Positions 1 through 8,129 of a stretch of DNA of 21,424 bases are shown here, one piece after another (positions within the stretch are counted from its first letter, which is position 1; the number at the start of each line of letters is the position of its first letter). The position numbers and the translations under genes are program-made. The DNA lies in the IMG/VR virus record IMGVR_UViG_3300025151_000360, positions 1-21,424 of that record; one strand, given 5' to 3'. The stretch comes from a virus. The notes beneath the pieces were generated by a model. It was not told the origin of the DNA, ran no database searches, and was given only the letters and a program-made list of their open reading frames with translations.

Positions 1-780
1 ATCAATGGCGTTGATAGCGGTAGCAGGAGCCGCACCCGGCGCTTCTTTCTGAAGGTCAGCAATAACCGAGCCACCAAGCGAACTAATTTTCTGCTTGAGT
101 GAAGCATCACACATGAGATCGGTAGGCGTACCACCGTTATCAAAGCAACGCTCCATAGCGAGGTTAATCATTGCCATCGTCAGAACTGCATCAGAACCCG
201 AAGGGCTTGCTTTAGACGTACCGTTAGGATAGCCAGCCGTAGGCGAACCTTGGTTGACGATACCAACAACAGGAGAAGCCGAACCATCAATTATGTTTGA
301 CGTTCCTGCCGCGGCAGTACCAAGCCAAGACATTACAGCCGCAGTTTTACGAGCAGTACCCGTAGCACCAGCAACAGCAAGGTCTTCAGACAGTAGCATC
401 TTTTCCATATCGCGCTTAATTTCTTTTGCGCGTTTGGCAAGTTGATACGCCTGAGATGAACGACGGCCAGCAAAATCCACCGCCTCAGCCGTCCCACTCG
501 TTTGCACCGCTTTGTAACTTATTTGTGCATAATTACCCAGACGGCGTGGCTCTGCAACAGCAAGTGCGTTCATGCTATCGTCACCTTCTAACTGCTGGTT
601 AGCGGCGGCGGCGGCAAGTTCATCAGTCTGCCATTCAAAGTAAGTGTTGTCACACGACCCTTTGCCCACGCTCGACATAAACGGCGTGTCCATCGGGCTG
701 ATATTGTAAATGATATTACTTAGGTCTTCCCTAATGCCAACGGCACTATAGGTAGTCCTAGTATTAGTTGCGATTGCCAT
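1..780 (-). CDS. Major capsid protein, SU10/DUF5309-like (C-terminus outside window)
   Basis: The reading frame is open from the ATG at 780 to the left edge, giving the first 260 residues with no stop. The start has a good ribosome site (AAAGGAG about 8 nt upstream). The N-terminal region contains GIREDLSNIIYNISPMDTPF, followed by FEWQTDELA, LEGDD, RLGNYAQISYKAVQTSGT and KRAKEIKRDMEKMLL. This series is characteristic, from memory, of the SU10-type/DUF5309 major capsid proteins with an HK97-like fold. Its place directly after the scaffold gene and downstream of terminase and portal fits. It would form the icosahedral shell. It is cut only by the window border, so nothing indicates a pseudogene. 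The family name rests on remembered motifs; the capsid role is supported by gene order as well. Confidence 0.85.
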   Translation of the reverse strand, partial: MAIATNTRTTYSAVGIREDLSNIIYNISPMDTPFMSSVGKGSCDNTYFEWQTDELAAAAANQQLEGDDSMNALAVAEPRRLGNYAQISYKAVQTSGTAEAVDFAGRRSSQAYQLAKRAKEIKRDMEKMLLSEDLAVAGATGTARKTAAVMSWLGTAAAGTSNIIDGSASPVVGIVNQGSPTAGYPNGTSKASPSGSDAVLTMAMINLAMERCFDNGGTPTDLMCDASLKQKISSLGGSVIADLQKEAPGAAPATAINAID

Positions 781-798
781 AAAATGACTCCTTTATTA

Positions 799-1866
799 TT
801 ATAGTTCTACATAATCTTCAAACAGACCTGCGGCATCTTCTGCCTTTCCTGTCTGCTGTAGACGTTTCATTTGTTTGGTACGCTTTGCTTTATCAGTATC
901 AGCCTTGTTTACTTTAGCCTTGCTCCGCACTACTTTAGGTTTGTTTTTAACTTTTTTAGACCTAACCGTGTTTTGCTTTTTCTGCATATCTTCATATGCT
1001 TTGGCTTGCATAAGTACAATGATTGACCTGTGATCGACAAGTTGACTTAACTCTTCTTGTGTATATCCTTTGCTTAGAGCAAATTCCGATACGGCTTTAG
1101 CCATTGCCTGCCGTTTATCGTCTTCTGCCCACTGCGGGATAAGTTTCACCATCTTCTGATGCTCTTCCTGAACAATACGCTGATGTTCTTTCTGAGCCTC
1201 TACTTGCGCTTCTTCCTGTGCTTTTGTTTGGGCTTGCTGTAGAGACTGAATCTGATCTTGAGCCTGACGATATTCATCACGCTTGGTTAGATATTCCTCT
1301 CTATCTTCCATCTTAAGCCTTTCCCAATCAACATTCTGGAATTGCGATAAATGTGAATAGTTAGTTTCAATTGCTTGTGCGACAGCACTAACGTACTGAT
1401 CTCTGGCTTGCTGAGTCTGAGCAATTTCATTTTGATAGTTTTCTACTACCTGATCTATCTGCTTTCGATATTCTGCAAGTTGTTGAGTTTTCCTTGTGTA
1501 ATCCGCTTGTCGGGAGTAGCCTTTGACGAGTTCTTCTTCCGTGACTTCATGTTCCTCTCCGTCTACTGTTACAGTATAGAGAGTTGTCTCTTCCGAGTCG
1601 TCTTCAACTTCTTCTTCATCGAATTCTTCAGATTCATCATCATCAGAAATTTCTTCTTCGGTTTCTTCAACCTCTTCTTCAATTTCATCAGTTGTTTCCT
1701 CTAAAGCGTCTTCAGTTACTTCTTCAGACGGCGATGCCTCCTCTTTCTCTTCCGGTTCCTCTAACGAGTCCATGAGTCCAAGTATCGCATCTTGGGCTTC
1801 AGATATACTACCGGGTGCTTTGGGTAGTTCACCTGTAAGTTGTGGGGCTGTTTGCGTATCCACCAT
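799..1866 (-). CDS. Head scaffolding protein
   Basis: This 355-aa protein is very acidic in residues about 20-95 (long runs of E, D and S) and then switches to a Q/E/K-rich helical segment (about 125-240) with strong coiled-coil character. It ends in a lysine-rich tail (about 295-335). Between the acidic part and the helix is DGEEHEVTEEELVKGYSRQ followed by ADYTRKTQQLAEYR, a motif often seen in phage scaffold proteins. Such proteins guide capsid assembly and leave or are cleaved before DNA packaging. It lies 18 nt upstream of the capsid gene, the usual position. The start at 1866 has AGGAGA upstream. A fused protease domain is not visible. The acidic stretch explains the AT-rich shadow reading frames on the opposite strand. 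Confidence 0.8.
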   Translation of the reverse strand: MVDTQTAPQLTGELPKAPGSISEAQDAILGLMDSLEEPEEKEEASPSEEVTEDALEETTDEIEEEVEETEEEISDDDESEEFDEEEVEDDSEETTLYTVTVDGEEHEVTEEELVKGYSRQADYTRKTQQLAEYRKQIDQVVENYQNEIAQTQQARDQYVSAVAQAIETNYSHLSQFQNVDWERLKMEDREEYLTKRDEYRQAQDQIQSLQQAQTKAQEEAQVEAQKEHQRIVQEEHQKMVKLIPQWAEDDKRQAMAKAVSEFALSKGYTQEELSQLVDHRSIIVLMQAKAYEDMQKKQNTVRSKKVKNKPKVVRSKAKVNKADTDKAKRTKQMKRLQQTGKAEDAAGLFEDYVEL

Positions 1867-1875
1867 AATAATCTC

Positions 1876-2118
1876 CTATATGTGGTATTCCTTAAGTTTC
1901 TTCGCCATATCTCCTGTTTCCACAATGGAGGTTAGATGTAGACGTATCCGTTCAAGGAGTCTTAATGACAGCCAGATTTGTTCTCTGGCCTCTACTTCAC
2001 TGACTCCCGAAGAATTCCAAGAGTTCAGTAAATTTTTTTCTAGCGTTTCAAACGCTTCGTTGAACAACTTATCTGAGAGGAGGCGTCTAGCGTGTTCCTC
2101 TCTTAGTTCGTTACTCAT
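1876..2118 (-). CDS. Conserved small phage protein of the head operon
   Basis: The product is an 80-aa, mostly helical, charged protein (MSNELREEHARRLLSD at the N-terminus; REQIWLSLRLLERIRLHL and then SIVETGDMA near the C-terminus). I recognise the pattern of an E-x-IW-L-x-LL-x-R helix followed by a xSIVETG box from small proteins that sit between portal and scaffold genes in many phages, but I know no established function. It is separated from the scaffold gene by 9 nt and from the preceding gene by 7 nt, so it must be co-transcribed with both. A weak AGGAT ribosome site precedes the ATG. A head-assembly or portal-associated role is inferred only from position. Confidence 0.75.
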   Translation of the reverse strand: MSNELREEHARRLLSDKLFNEAFETLEKNLLNSWNSSGVSEVEAREQIWLSLRLLERIRLHLTSIVETGDMAKKLKEYHI

Positions 2119-2125
2119 ATTTATC

Positions 2126-2362
2126 CTATCTTGATTTTGGTGGCCGACCTATACCGGGATTCATTGCTTTATTATATCTAACTCTTTTTCTTGTTTGAGT
2201 TGGAGATAGTCTACGCCACTCTGACCAAATTTTATCTTTTTCTTCCATACTTTGAAAAGGTAAAGATGCTTTATATGCTCTTGCTGTTTGACCTATAATA
2301 TTTCCTGTTCCAGTTCCTTTAACTGTAGATTTTCTATTTTTTGGTTTTACATATCTTGGCAT
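2126..2362 (-). CDS. Small basic protein between portal and scaffold genes
   Basis: This 78-aa protein is strongly basic, with an N-terminal KPKNRKSTVKG segment and a C-terminal RKRVRYNKA...GIGRPPKSR tail. The middle (about residues 40-58) could form one amphipathic helix. No signal peptide or membrane segment is visible. It starts 4 nt after the portal stop with AGGAT upstream of the ATG, and is followed after 7 nt by the next small gene. The charge suggests contact with DNA or with the acidic scaffold, which is an inference. I do not recognise a family. Its codon use is more AT-rich than that of the portal gene. Confidence 0.7.
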   Translation of the reverse strand: MPRYVKPKNRKSTVKGTGTGNIIGQTARAYKASLPFQSMEEKDKIWSEWRRLSPTQTRKRVRYNKAMNPGIGRPPKSR

Positions 2363-2366
2363 AGTA

Positions 2367-4316
2367 TTATCCTATAGCAATGGGTCTATTTTGTTCTGCT
2401 TCAAGTTGTAGTTCAGCCGCTTTCAGTTGAGCCTCTACAGCAGATTCAGCCGCTTCCTGTTGAAGTTTCTGTTGTTTCAACTGTAGGTCAGCCGCCTTAA
2501 TTTGCAGTTCCTGTTGTTTAACCTGCATCTCCATCATCTTTTCTTGCTCTGCCGGATCAGGTTGTGGAGGAACCATCTCTGGGTTAGTTAAGAAATCATC
2601 TACATTCTGGAAGCCCATGTTCTTTACAAGCGCGGCTCCCATGTTGTACAGGTTCTTTTCGTTGACAATGTTGAGTCCACCGCGCATTGCATCGCCAGCA
2701 AACTGTAGCATAGTAGTCAGGTGCATCAACTGTTGGTCACGATTACCATTACCAATTCCTACGGCAACTGTGCAGTCCATTTTGTCACGCCACATATCAG
2801 GACGGACAGGAACCCACTGGTTGCGTAGTTTGACTACACGCTCTTTGTCTTGGTTCTTAAGGACAAGTTCGTAAATACAACGCATCAAATCTCTTACGCC
2901 AGTTTCGGCAAAGCATCGCGCTATTAACTCTACTCTGGATTGAGCGGCTGTCATTGTAGCGTTTACTGCGGTAGCCGTAGTGTGAGAGGTCAGTGCATTG
3001 TCGTTAAGACCTTGACTGTATTTGTTTACGCCTGATCGTGACTCTCTCTGTTGGTCAAGATAACCTAGCATCTGGAATGAGGAAGGCTCAAGTTGCGGAG
3101 TCGCCAATGGCATGATAGCGTTAGGTGACTTAACTCGTACCACACCGCCCGGACGTTGGGATAGCAAATCATCTAGATTCGCTTGACCTTCAAGGACTGC
3201 GTACCGACCAAAGTTCTGGTTGTACATATTGTCCATGAGATTCCGCATTAACGTACTCTTGATGAGTTGCAAGTCCATGATAAGGTCTGCAATAGACAAA
3301 CCAAAGAACTTATGAGGAATCTTTACCGGAGTAATGCTGACAAACGGAATCTTGTCAATAGGATCGTTAGCAAGAATCTTACTACCTACTGAACAAACCT
3401 TTCTTAGTTCGGCAATACCATCGCCATCGTAGTCTGTTTTAAGAAATGACTCATGCAACCAGTAAGTTCTGAGTGCTTCTTCGCTATCAGACTGAGAACC
3501 CCAGCCTTCAAAGTAGTTAGCAGAATCGTCAAACTCGTAACGGCTAAGTCTTTCAGAGGAGAAAGCCGCCATATCGTCATCACCACCACCCATTTCTCTA
3601 GGGTCGAGGTCTTCATCAGGATACATAAGGCGTAACTCTGACAAAGTTTTTCTGACACGATGGCAAACAAACCTAGCATCCTGAATATCTTTAGCCTCAC
3701 GGCTAATAAGAAACTCATCAGGTGGTACGTTTTCAATCTTTACCCGCCCTGTATATGAGGTTCGTTTAATAACAACATCGTGTTTTGCGCCATAATCATC
3801 AACGTATGGAGTGTGTTCCATAATCTCAATGTCTGGCGACATAATAAGTAGGTTGAATTCCTGTTCGTCAAGACCGTTATACTCTTCACGGTTCCAGTCT
3901 TCGTAGTCATCCCACCATACTTTAACGATGCCGTTCTTTTGGAGGAGAGCATCAGTGAACCAAGTGTAAAGGATTTCCCAACCGTTGTTATCTTTTGTAA
4001 AGATATGGTTGACGTAATCGGTGGCCTGTTCTGCCGACTCTACATCTTCTGGTCCATGAGGCTCAAATGTAACCATTTCATCGCCACTGGCGAACACTCT
4101 CATTAGTGACGGTTTAATCCATTCAATAGTATCCATAACAGAAGAATCAACGTACTGACTCCTGCCTTCTACTTCATTACCAAATGGAAGTGCATAGTAG
4201 TAATCCATAGCAGATTCTCTCTGCTTGGATACAGTGTCATTATAGCCTAGAGAGTCAGTGATTTCTCCCTGAACTCTGGCTAATAGTTCTTCGTCTGTTA
4301 CTTTAGATGATGCCAT
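2367..4316 (-). CDS. Portal protein (head-to-tail connector)
   Basis: The 649-aa protein is the length of P22-type/podovirus-like portals. Portals form the dodecameric ring through which DNA enters and leaves the capsid and against which the terminase docks. Visible features include an N-terminal YYYALPFGNEVEGRSQYVDS segment, then VMDTIEWIKPSLMRVF, a long alpha/beta middle, PFVSITPVKIPHKFFGLSI (typical wing/stem border), and LMRNLMDNMYNQN leading to the long stem helices. The last roughly 55 residues are Q/E/K-rich and almost certainly a coiled coil (MQVKQQELQIKAADLQLKQQ). The gene overlaps the end of the large terminase by 14 nt, the standard TerL-portal arrangement. No strong ribosome site is seen before the ATG at 4316, so translational coupling to TerL is likely. 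Confidence 0.92.
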   Translation of the reverse strand: MASSKVTDEELLARVQGEITDSLGYNDTVSKQRESAMDYYYALPFGNEVEGRSQYVDSSVMDTIEWIKPSLMRVFASGDEMVTFEPHGPEDVESAEQATDYVNHIFTKDNNGWEILYTWFTDALLQKNGIVKVWWDDYEDWNREEYNGLDEQEFNLLIMSPDIEIMEHTPYVDDYGAKHDVVIKRTSYTGRVKIENVPPDEFLISREAKDIQDARFVCHRVRKTLSELRLMYPDEDLDPREMGGGDDDMAAFSSERLSRYEFDDSANYFEGWGSQSDSEEALRTYWLHESFLKTDYDGDGIAELRKVCSVGSKILANDPIDKIPFVSITPVKIPHKFFGLSIADLIMDLQLIKSTLMRNLMDNMYNQNFGRYAVLEGQANLDDLLSQRPGGVVRVKSPNAIMPLATPQLEPSSFQMLGYLDQQRESRSGVNKYSQGLNDNALTSHTTATAVNATMTAAQSRVELIARCFAETGVRDLMRCIYELVLKNQDKERVVKLRNQWVPVRPDMWRDKMDCTVAVGIGNGNRDQQLMHLTTMLQFAGDAMRGGLNIVNEKNLYNMGAALVKNMGFQNVDDFLTNPEMVPPQPDPAEQEKMMEMQVKQQELQIKAADLQLKQQKLQQEAAESAVEAQLKAAELQLEAEQNRPIAIG

Positions 4317-5766
4317 ATTGTTTATATTCTATATCGTTTGTCCAAGTTGGATCACTGCCAGAAACAGCGAATCGTCGTGATAATACTGCGTACCGTGTCG
4401 CGCTCATTAAATCGTCTTTGAACGGAACTACTTTGCCGCCCTTTCTGTGGTACATTCTAAATTCTTCAAACCAATCAGTCAATGTGTTGAATACATGGAA
4501 TCTCCCATCCTCCATATACTGCAACATATCCATCAGACCTTCCTCTACGGAATTGCCACCTTTGTTCTGCCCGAGGGCTGGAGGATTGGTAAAATGCTCC
4601 AACATCATATTGCACCCAAGGCTCCTGTATTGGTCTGCAAGACCCGGATTGCCCATGCTGTCTCTCCTATTGCCATCGTGAGGATACGCAATAGGGACGC
4701 TCTCAGAGCGTGTCCTGATGGATGCGGCGTGTACAGACGGTGATGCTTTGGATTGTCGGTAACAATCGTAGATATATATTTCGTCGTTGTCTTTATCCCA
4801 AGCGGCCCACACTACAGCGGTAGGGTGATCCCAACCGAAGTCAATACCTGCAATTTTCGCCCAATGATCCTCAATTTGGATAGGATCAATCATAACTTTG
4901 TCTTCCTGTACCGGGAAAACAAGGCCGGAACCAATGCTGGGGCGGCCATATCGCCTCATTTCTCTCTCATGCGGGGAGTAACTGGAGAGAATCTGGGTCA
5001 TAACGGCTTCATTTAGGTGGCCTTTGTTACCTTTCATGGAGGTAACTGCCTCTGAAGCGTCATCCCAAGTAGCGTTTGTCAAGGATTGACCGGGCTGTAG
5101 GTTGTTCATAAACGATGCAACAGTCTCAGTCATGCCCGATTCTGGTGTAAATGTCATGTAAACCATGCCTTTACGGTCCAGTGTTCGGGTTACAGCCTGT
5201 GAATATAACTCTCTGGAGGGTTCCTCGTCAAGCCATATACAGTCTACACTGCGTCCCTGCCACTTGTCAACACCCATTTCGTAGGCTTTGAAGTGTAAAG
5301 AAGAGTTCCCGCCCGTAACGTGTTGTATAAGCGCAACACTTTTTGCGTTGGGTACACCCGGTTTACGTTCCGTTTTTATAATTTTACTTTTAGGTATCGC
5401 ACCGGACCCAAACGCATCAGGATCATCTGGGGAACCCAATAGTTCGTATTGTACAATGTCTCTGGTTGTTTCGTTTGAAACCCCACCCGCCCAAGCGGTG
5501 ATGGGTTGATCGTACCGTTTTCCTTCCCACCAGTCAGGATATAGACCTGTAAGATGGTAACTCATCTCTGCCGCACCGGAAAAAGACTTCCCAATGCGGT
5601 TAGCCGCCATCAGAAGCCTCTGGTTGGCCTCTGCGCCTGTTTGGTGGAACTTCTGCTGGTAAGGGTAGGGATCGTACTCGTCAATGCGAGAGAAGCGTAC
5701 AAGGCTCCTGAGAGCCTGTTTTAATTCTAACTCTTTACGGTACTGTTCAGTGCTTAAGCCTTTCAA
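4303..5766 (-). CDS. terL: Terminase large subunit (packaging ATPase/nuclease)
   Basis: The 487-aa protein has the full terminase layout. The ATPase has a Walker A-like AANRIGKS (about residues 54-61), a Walker B CIWLDEE (about 176-182, D180/E181) and the coupling motif TFTPESG shortly after. The C-terminal RNase H-like nuclease has AGIDFGWDHPTAV for the first acidic residue and FKDDLMSATRYAV (D451/D452) for the last. It cuts concatemeric DNA and drives it into the prohead through the portal. It overlaps TerS by 20 nt and portal by 14 nt. The start shown is a TTG codon with GAGG close upstream; the next in-frame ATG lies inside the Walker A region, so a start near 5766 is required. A near-cognate start plus overlap implies expression coupled to TerS. 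Confidence 0.93.
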   Translation of the reverse strand: MKGLSTEQYRKELELKQALRSLVRFSRIDEYDPYPYQQKFHQTGAEANQRLLMAANRIGKSFSGAAEMSYHLTGLYPDWWEGKRYDQPITAWAGGVSNETTRDIVQYELLGSPDDPDAFGSGAIPKSKIIKTERKPGVPNAKSVALIQHVTGGNSSLHFKAYEMGVDKWQGRSVDCIWLDEEPSRELYSQAVTRTLDRKGMVYMTFTPESGMTETVASFMNNLQPGQSLTNATWDDASEAVTSMKGNKGHLNEAVMTQILSSYSPHEREMRRYGRPSIGSGLVFPVQEDKVMIDPIQIEDHWAKIAGIDFGWDHPTAVVWAAWDKDNDEIYIYDCYRQSKASPSVHAASIRTRSESVPIAYPHDGNRRDSMGNPGLADQYRSLGCNMMLEHFTNPPALGQNKGGNSVEEGLMDMLQYMEDGRFHVFNTLTDWFEEFRMYHRKGGKVVPFKDDLMSATRYAVLSRRFAVSGSDPTWTNDIEYKQYGII

Positions 5767-6118
5767 GTGCCTCTAACTCCCGAATGATCTCTTCTTTACT
5801 CATTTGGTCGATGTTGGTAGTTTCTACCTTGTCTACTGGTTTAAGTCCAGCGCGGTCAAGAATATCTTTAATGGCTCCCAATCTGACAGATTCAGACTCG
5901 GCCTTTTCCGCAAGGTCGGTCAACCACATAAGACTGGCCGGAATCTTATCCGCAATAGCCTTTTGCACTTCCTTTTGTATTTCAGGATACAGTTGGTTCT
6001 TTAGTTGGTATCCTTTGCTTTTAGCAGTCTTTTCAGAATACCCAGCCGCGATAGCCGCTTTAGTGGCGTTACCAGTAAGGACGTATGTTTCTATGAACTT
6101 GTCTTGTTTTTCCGTCAT
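5747..6118 (-). CDS. terS: Terminase small subunit
   Basis: This 123-aa protein begins with MTEKQDKFIETYVLTGNATK followed by AAIAAGYSEKTAKSKGYQL. That is the helix-turn-helix DNA-recognition region of Terminase_2-type small subunits. The second half (about residues 60-123) is charged and helical with coiled-coil potential, as expected for the oligomerisation part. The small subunit recognises the packaging site and regulates the ATPase of the large subunit. It starts with an ATGA overlap on the stop of the preceding gene and overlaps TerL at its own end. Length and position match the family. Confidence 0.9.
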   Translation of the reverse strand: MTEKQDKFIETYVLTGNATKAAIAAGYSEKTAKSKGYQLKNQLYPEIQKEVQKAIADKIPASLMWLTDLAEKAESESVRLGAIKDILDRAGLKPVDKVETTNIDQMSKEEIIRELEALERLKH

Positions 6119-7506
6119 CTGCCATATCCTGAGTCATGCCATGCTTGACTTCCCTGTTTTGGAACTGATTTAGGAGGAGCAAGGAATTCTCTTACCATGT
6201 CCTGTACATAGTCTGAACCGCCGGTTGGGACTTTGCCTTTTCTGATTTCTTTCTGTGCAAACTTCGGTAGTTTCTTAAATGCTTTTGGTTTAGCAACAGA
6301 TGTAGCCGCAACCTTTACCGGAGATGGAGGAGGCGGTGTTCTCCTGTGTGGCGCAACTTTTTGCGGTGCAGGAGGTGTAACGTCAATAACGATATCAGGG
6401 CCGCTGGATGTAGGAATAGTAACTTTATTAGACTCTGGAGTTACCTGTCTTACTGCCTGTTGTGCGATAATAGTCTCTGCGGCTCTCTGGGCTAGGGCTT
6501 CCTGTAGCGCTTCACCACCCGCTTCTGATACCGCTCCTTGGTCAAAGTCAGGTCCAATTACTCCGCTACCACCACCCTGAAATCCTCCAGCCTCCAGAAA
6601 GCCTTCTACACCTTCAAGGTCAGAATCCATGACTGGACCGAATTCCATCTGTAAATTCATAGAAGGTTCAAATACATCGTCTTGCGCTCTTCCGGGAATG
6701 TCTGGGCCATGAGTGCCAAAATCAACATCAATAAAATCAAGAAGAGCATCCATACCTGTTTTAACTGCTGGCATTGCTCCAACAACTCCTAATCCCGAAA
6801 TTGAAGCGCCAATTCCTAATTCTTGTGCGGTTTCTTGTGCCGCTTTTGCCGCAAGGGCTTCTAAAGCAGGATTAATATAATTATAGTTTGGCTCTAAATT
6901 GACTTGAGCATAAGCATTGTCTAAATTATATACATCACTTTCTTCTTGTGATAATGCGTTGTTAATTCCAAAATCATCAAGGCTCATTTGAGCGGCATCA
7001 GGGCCACCGCCTACTCCCATCCCATAATTTGTTGATGCTCGTTGAGGAGTATCACCGGTTAAATTTCTAAGTCCAAGTGCTGTACCTAAAACTGCCAAGC
7101 CAAGTCCGGGAGGCGTTGGTGACGGCATTGATGACATAGCCCTAGCGTATGCGGCATCTTCTGTAGATAATCCTCTCCACGGAGTTTGATTATGGGTTGT
7201 GGCTGTTAATGGCCCAAACTGTTCTATAAAATCAATAGCATTATATTGTTTTCCGGGAACAGGTTTTTGAGCCATCATGGTAGCAGGATCAAATAATGAT
7301 CGCTCAAACTCTTCCATTTCTTGTAATGAACTAAATGGGCTTGCTTCCAGTTCTGCTGCTAGAGCGGCATTAAAAGCGTTTTGCGCTTCTCGTGCTTGAT
7401 CTAATCCAGACAGTGTTCCTTGTGGATCAGCAAGATTAACTCCTACTGGCCCAGCATCAAAGGCTCTGCCTTCAATATCTGCTCCGCCGCTTGCTCCTGC
7501 TGACAT
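6115..7506 (-). CDS. Low-complexity 463-aa virion-operon protein, possible ejection or internal protein
   Basis: I do not recognise this family. The protein is rich in A, G, P, S and Q and appears largely disordered. It has two short hydrophobic helices, one around residues 133-150 (PPGLGLAVLGTALGLRNL) and one around 230-250 (LGIGASISGLGVVGAM). A proline-rich stretch of about 25 residues (VTPPAPQKVAPHRRTPPPPS) is followed by a basic tail (KPKAFKKLPKFAQKEIRKGK). Hydrophobic helices in a disordered protein with a basic end are compatible with an internal ejection or pilot protein, which is inference only. The ATG at 7506 has AGGAG upstream, and the stop overlaps the TerS start. A structural gene upstream of TerS is not the usual order, so it could instead be a packaging accessory protein. 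Confidence 0.7.
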   Translation of the reverse strand: MSAGASGGADIEGRAFDAGPVGVNLADPQGTLSGLDQAREAQNAFNAALAAELEASPFSSLQEMEEFERSLFDPATMMAQKPVPGKQYNAIDFIEQFGPLTATTHNQTPWRGLSTEDAAYARAMSSMPSPTPPGLGLAVLGTALGLRNLTGDTPQRASTNYGMGVGGGPDAAQMSLDDFGINNALSQEESDVYNLDNAYAQVNLEPNYNYINPALEALAAKAAQETAQELGIGASISGLGVVGAMPAVKTGMDALLDFIDVDFGTHGPDIPGRAQDDVFEPSMNLQMEFGPVMDSDLEGVEGFLEAGGFQGGGSGVIGPDFDQGAVSEAGGEALQEALAQRAAETIIAQQAVRQVTPESNKVTIPTSSGPDIVIDVTPPAPQKVAPHRRTPPPPSPVKVAATSVAKPKAFKKLPKFAQKEIRKGKVPTGGSDYVQDMVREFLAPPKSVPKQGSQAWHDSGYGR

Positions 7507-7532
7507 CAGTGTACTCCTAATATTAGTGTTTT

Positions 7533-7739
7533 CTACTGGGTATGTCTAAAGTTAAATCCTGTCCCATCTCCATAAGGGATATCTCTTTGTCGATCTCGTC
7601 TTTTTTTATTCCGATCTATTTGTCTTTTGTAGAAATTTCTTTTAGTTGGTTTTTTTATATCAAGACCAGCCATTCTCATAGGATCGCCTTCACCCATTCT
7701 CTCATGTTGCTTGTAAGCGGGAATCTTTTTCTTTATCAT
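7533..7739 (-). CDS. Small, strongly basic protein, first gene of the leftward operon
   Basis: The 68-aa product is highly basic (MIKKKIPAYKQ..., and a cluster KRNFYKRQIDRNKKRRDRQR at about residues 34-53). It has no membrane segment and no cysteine motif. The ATG at 7739 has AAGGAT in good position (TAAGGATTTACTAATATG) and the next gene follows after 26 nt, so it is the promoter-proximal gene of the late operon. It could bind DNA or RNA, but this rests on charge alone. No family is recognised. The basic composition resembles that of the 78-aa protein encoded after the portal gene, without obvious sequence identity. Confidence 0.65.
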   Translation of the reverse strand: MIKKKIPAYKQHERMGEGDPMRMAGLDIKKPTKRNFYKRQIDRNKKRRDRQRDIPYGDGTGFNFRHTQ

Positions 7740-8050
7740 ATTAGTAAATCCTTATAAATGGTTAAATGTCCCTTCGCTGTATGGGGAGAACATATATATA
7801 TATTATTTTTATTATTGGGGTGGGGTAGGGTATCAGTAGTCCTATACGTTTACAGCCGGATGCTTCGGAGTCCGTGTGTGTGTGGGAGTAGGACATCCAT
7901 CTGAGGCTATCTGAGTTCTACAGCCAAGAGTATACTTCCCTATAGAGTAATCAAAGCCTGGGTAACTATCAATATCTTTCTAAGATGTTCCGCCCGGAGC
8001 CCGGAACCCAGCCCAACGGCAAGAAACAGAAGTATATCTCTCTATGTGAA
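7740..8050 (-). other. Untranslated leader of the leftward late operon
   Basis: About 310 bases without a supported gene lie between the leftward promoter and the first leftward gene. Read on the plus strand it holds an alternating TA tract (about 7791-7803), a T/A-rich run to about 7816, a G-rich string with three G-tracts (7817-7830) and a dyad GTTCCG/CGGAAC at about 7988-8008. On the minus strand there is a T7-promoter-like CTATAGGGA at about 7938-7946. A long leader of this kind could carry RNA structure or an origin-like unwinding element, but nothing here proves it. Confidence 0.5.
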
Positions 8051-8055
8051 TCATA

Positions 8056-8089
8056 TGATTATATCATAGAAATTCTTAAAGTAATAGGT
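8056..8089 (-). promoter_or_regulatory. Leftward late promoter, copy 1 of a 34-bp bipartite element
   Basis: On the minus strand the element reads ACCTATTACTTTA, 8 variable bases, then TATGATATAATCA. The second block contains a perfect extended -10 (TGATATAAT; TATAAT at 8063-8058). The predicted start is near 8051, about 310 nt before the first leftward gene. The upstream block lies where a -35 should be but does not resemble TTGACA, so an activator site is plausible. Both 13-nt blocks recur without a mismatch at 12976-13009. Confidence 0.75.
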
Positions 8090-8115
8090 CAACCGCGCTT
8101 GGGCGCTCTGAAGGT

Positions 8116-8129
8116 GGCGACAAGTCGCC
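8116..8129. repeat. Dyad GGCGACAAGTCGCC, copy 1
   Basis: This is a perfect 6+6 bp inverted repeat around a central AA. Its core GCGACAAGTCGC recurs at 9114-9125, so the two copies bracket the orphan gene cassette. A two-base loop is too small for a comfortable RNA hairpin, so a protein-binding DNA site is more likely. It lies just upstream of the leftward promoter copy and is therefore well placed as an operator. Confidence 0.6.

Noticed and set aside
1375-1775. Plus-strand frames rich in F, L and I that look like membrane proteins
   Set aside because: They are mirror images of the acidic and Q/E-rich scaffold gene; hydrophobicity follows from reverse-complementing GAA/GAG codons.
4307-4681. 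Plus-strand 124-aa frame opposite the terminase end
   Set aside because: The terminase nuclease motifs lie on the other strand, and this frame has no ribosome site or recognisable domain.
7936-7950. T7-promoter-like CTATAGGGA on the minus strand
   Set aside because: Only one copy, the rest of the 23-base consensus is absent, and no phage RNA polymerase gene is visible.
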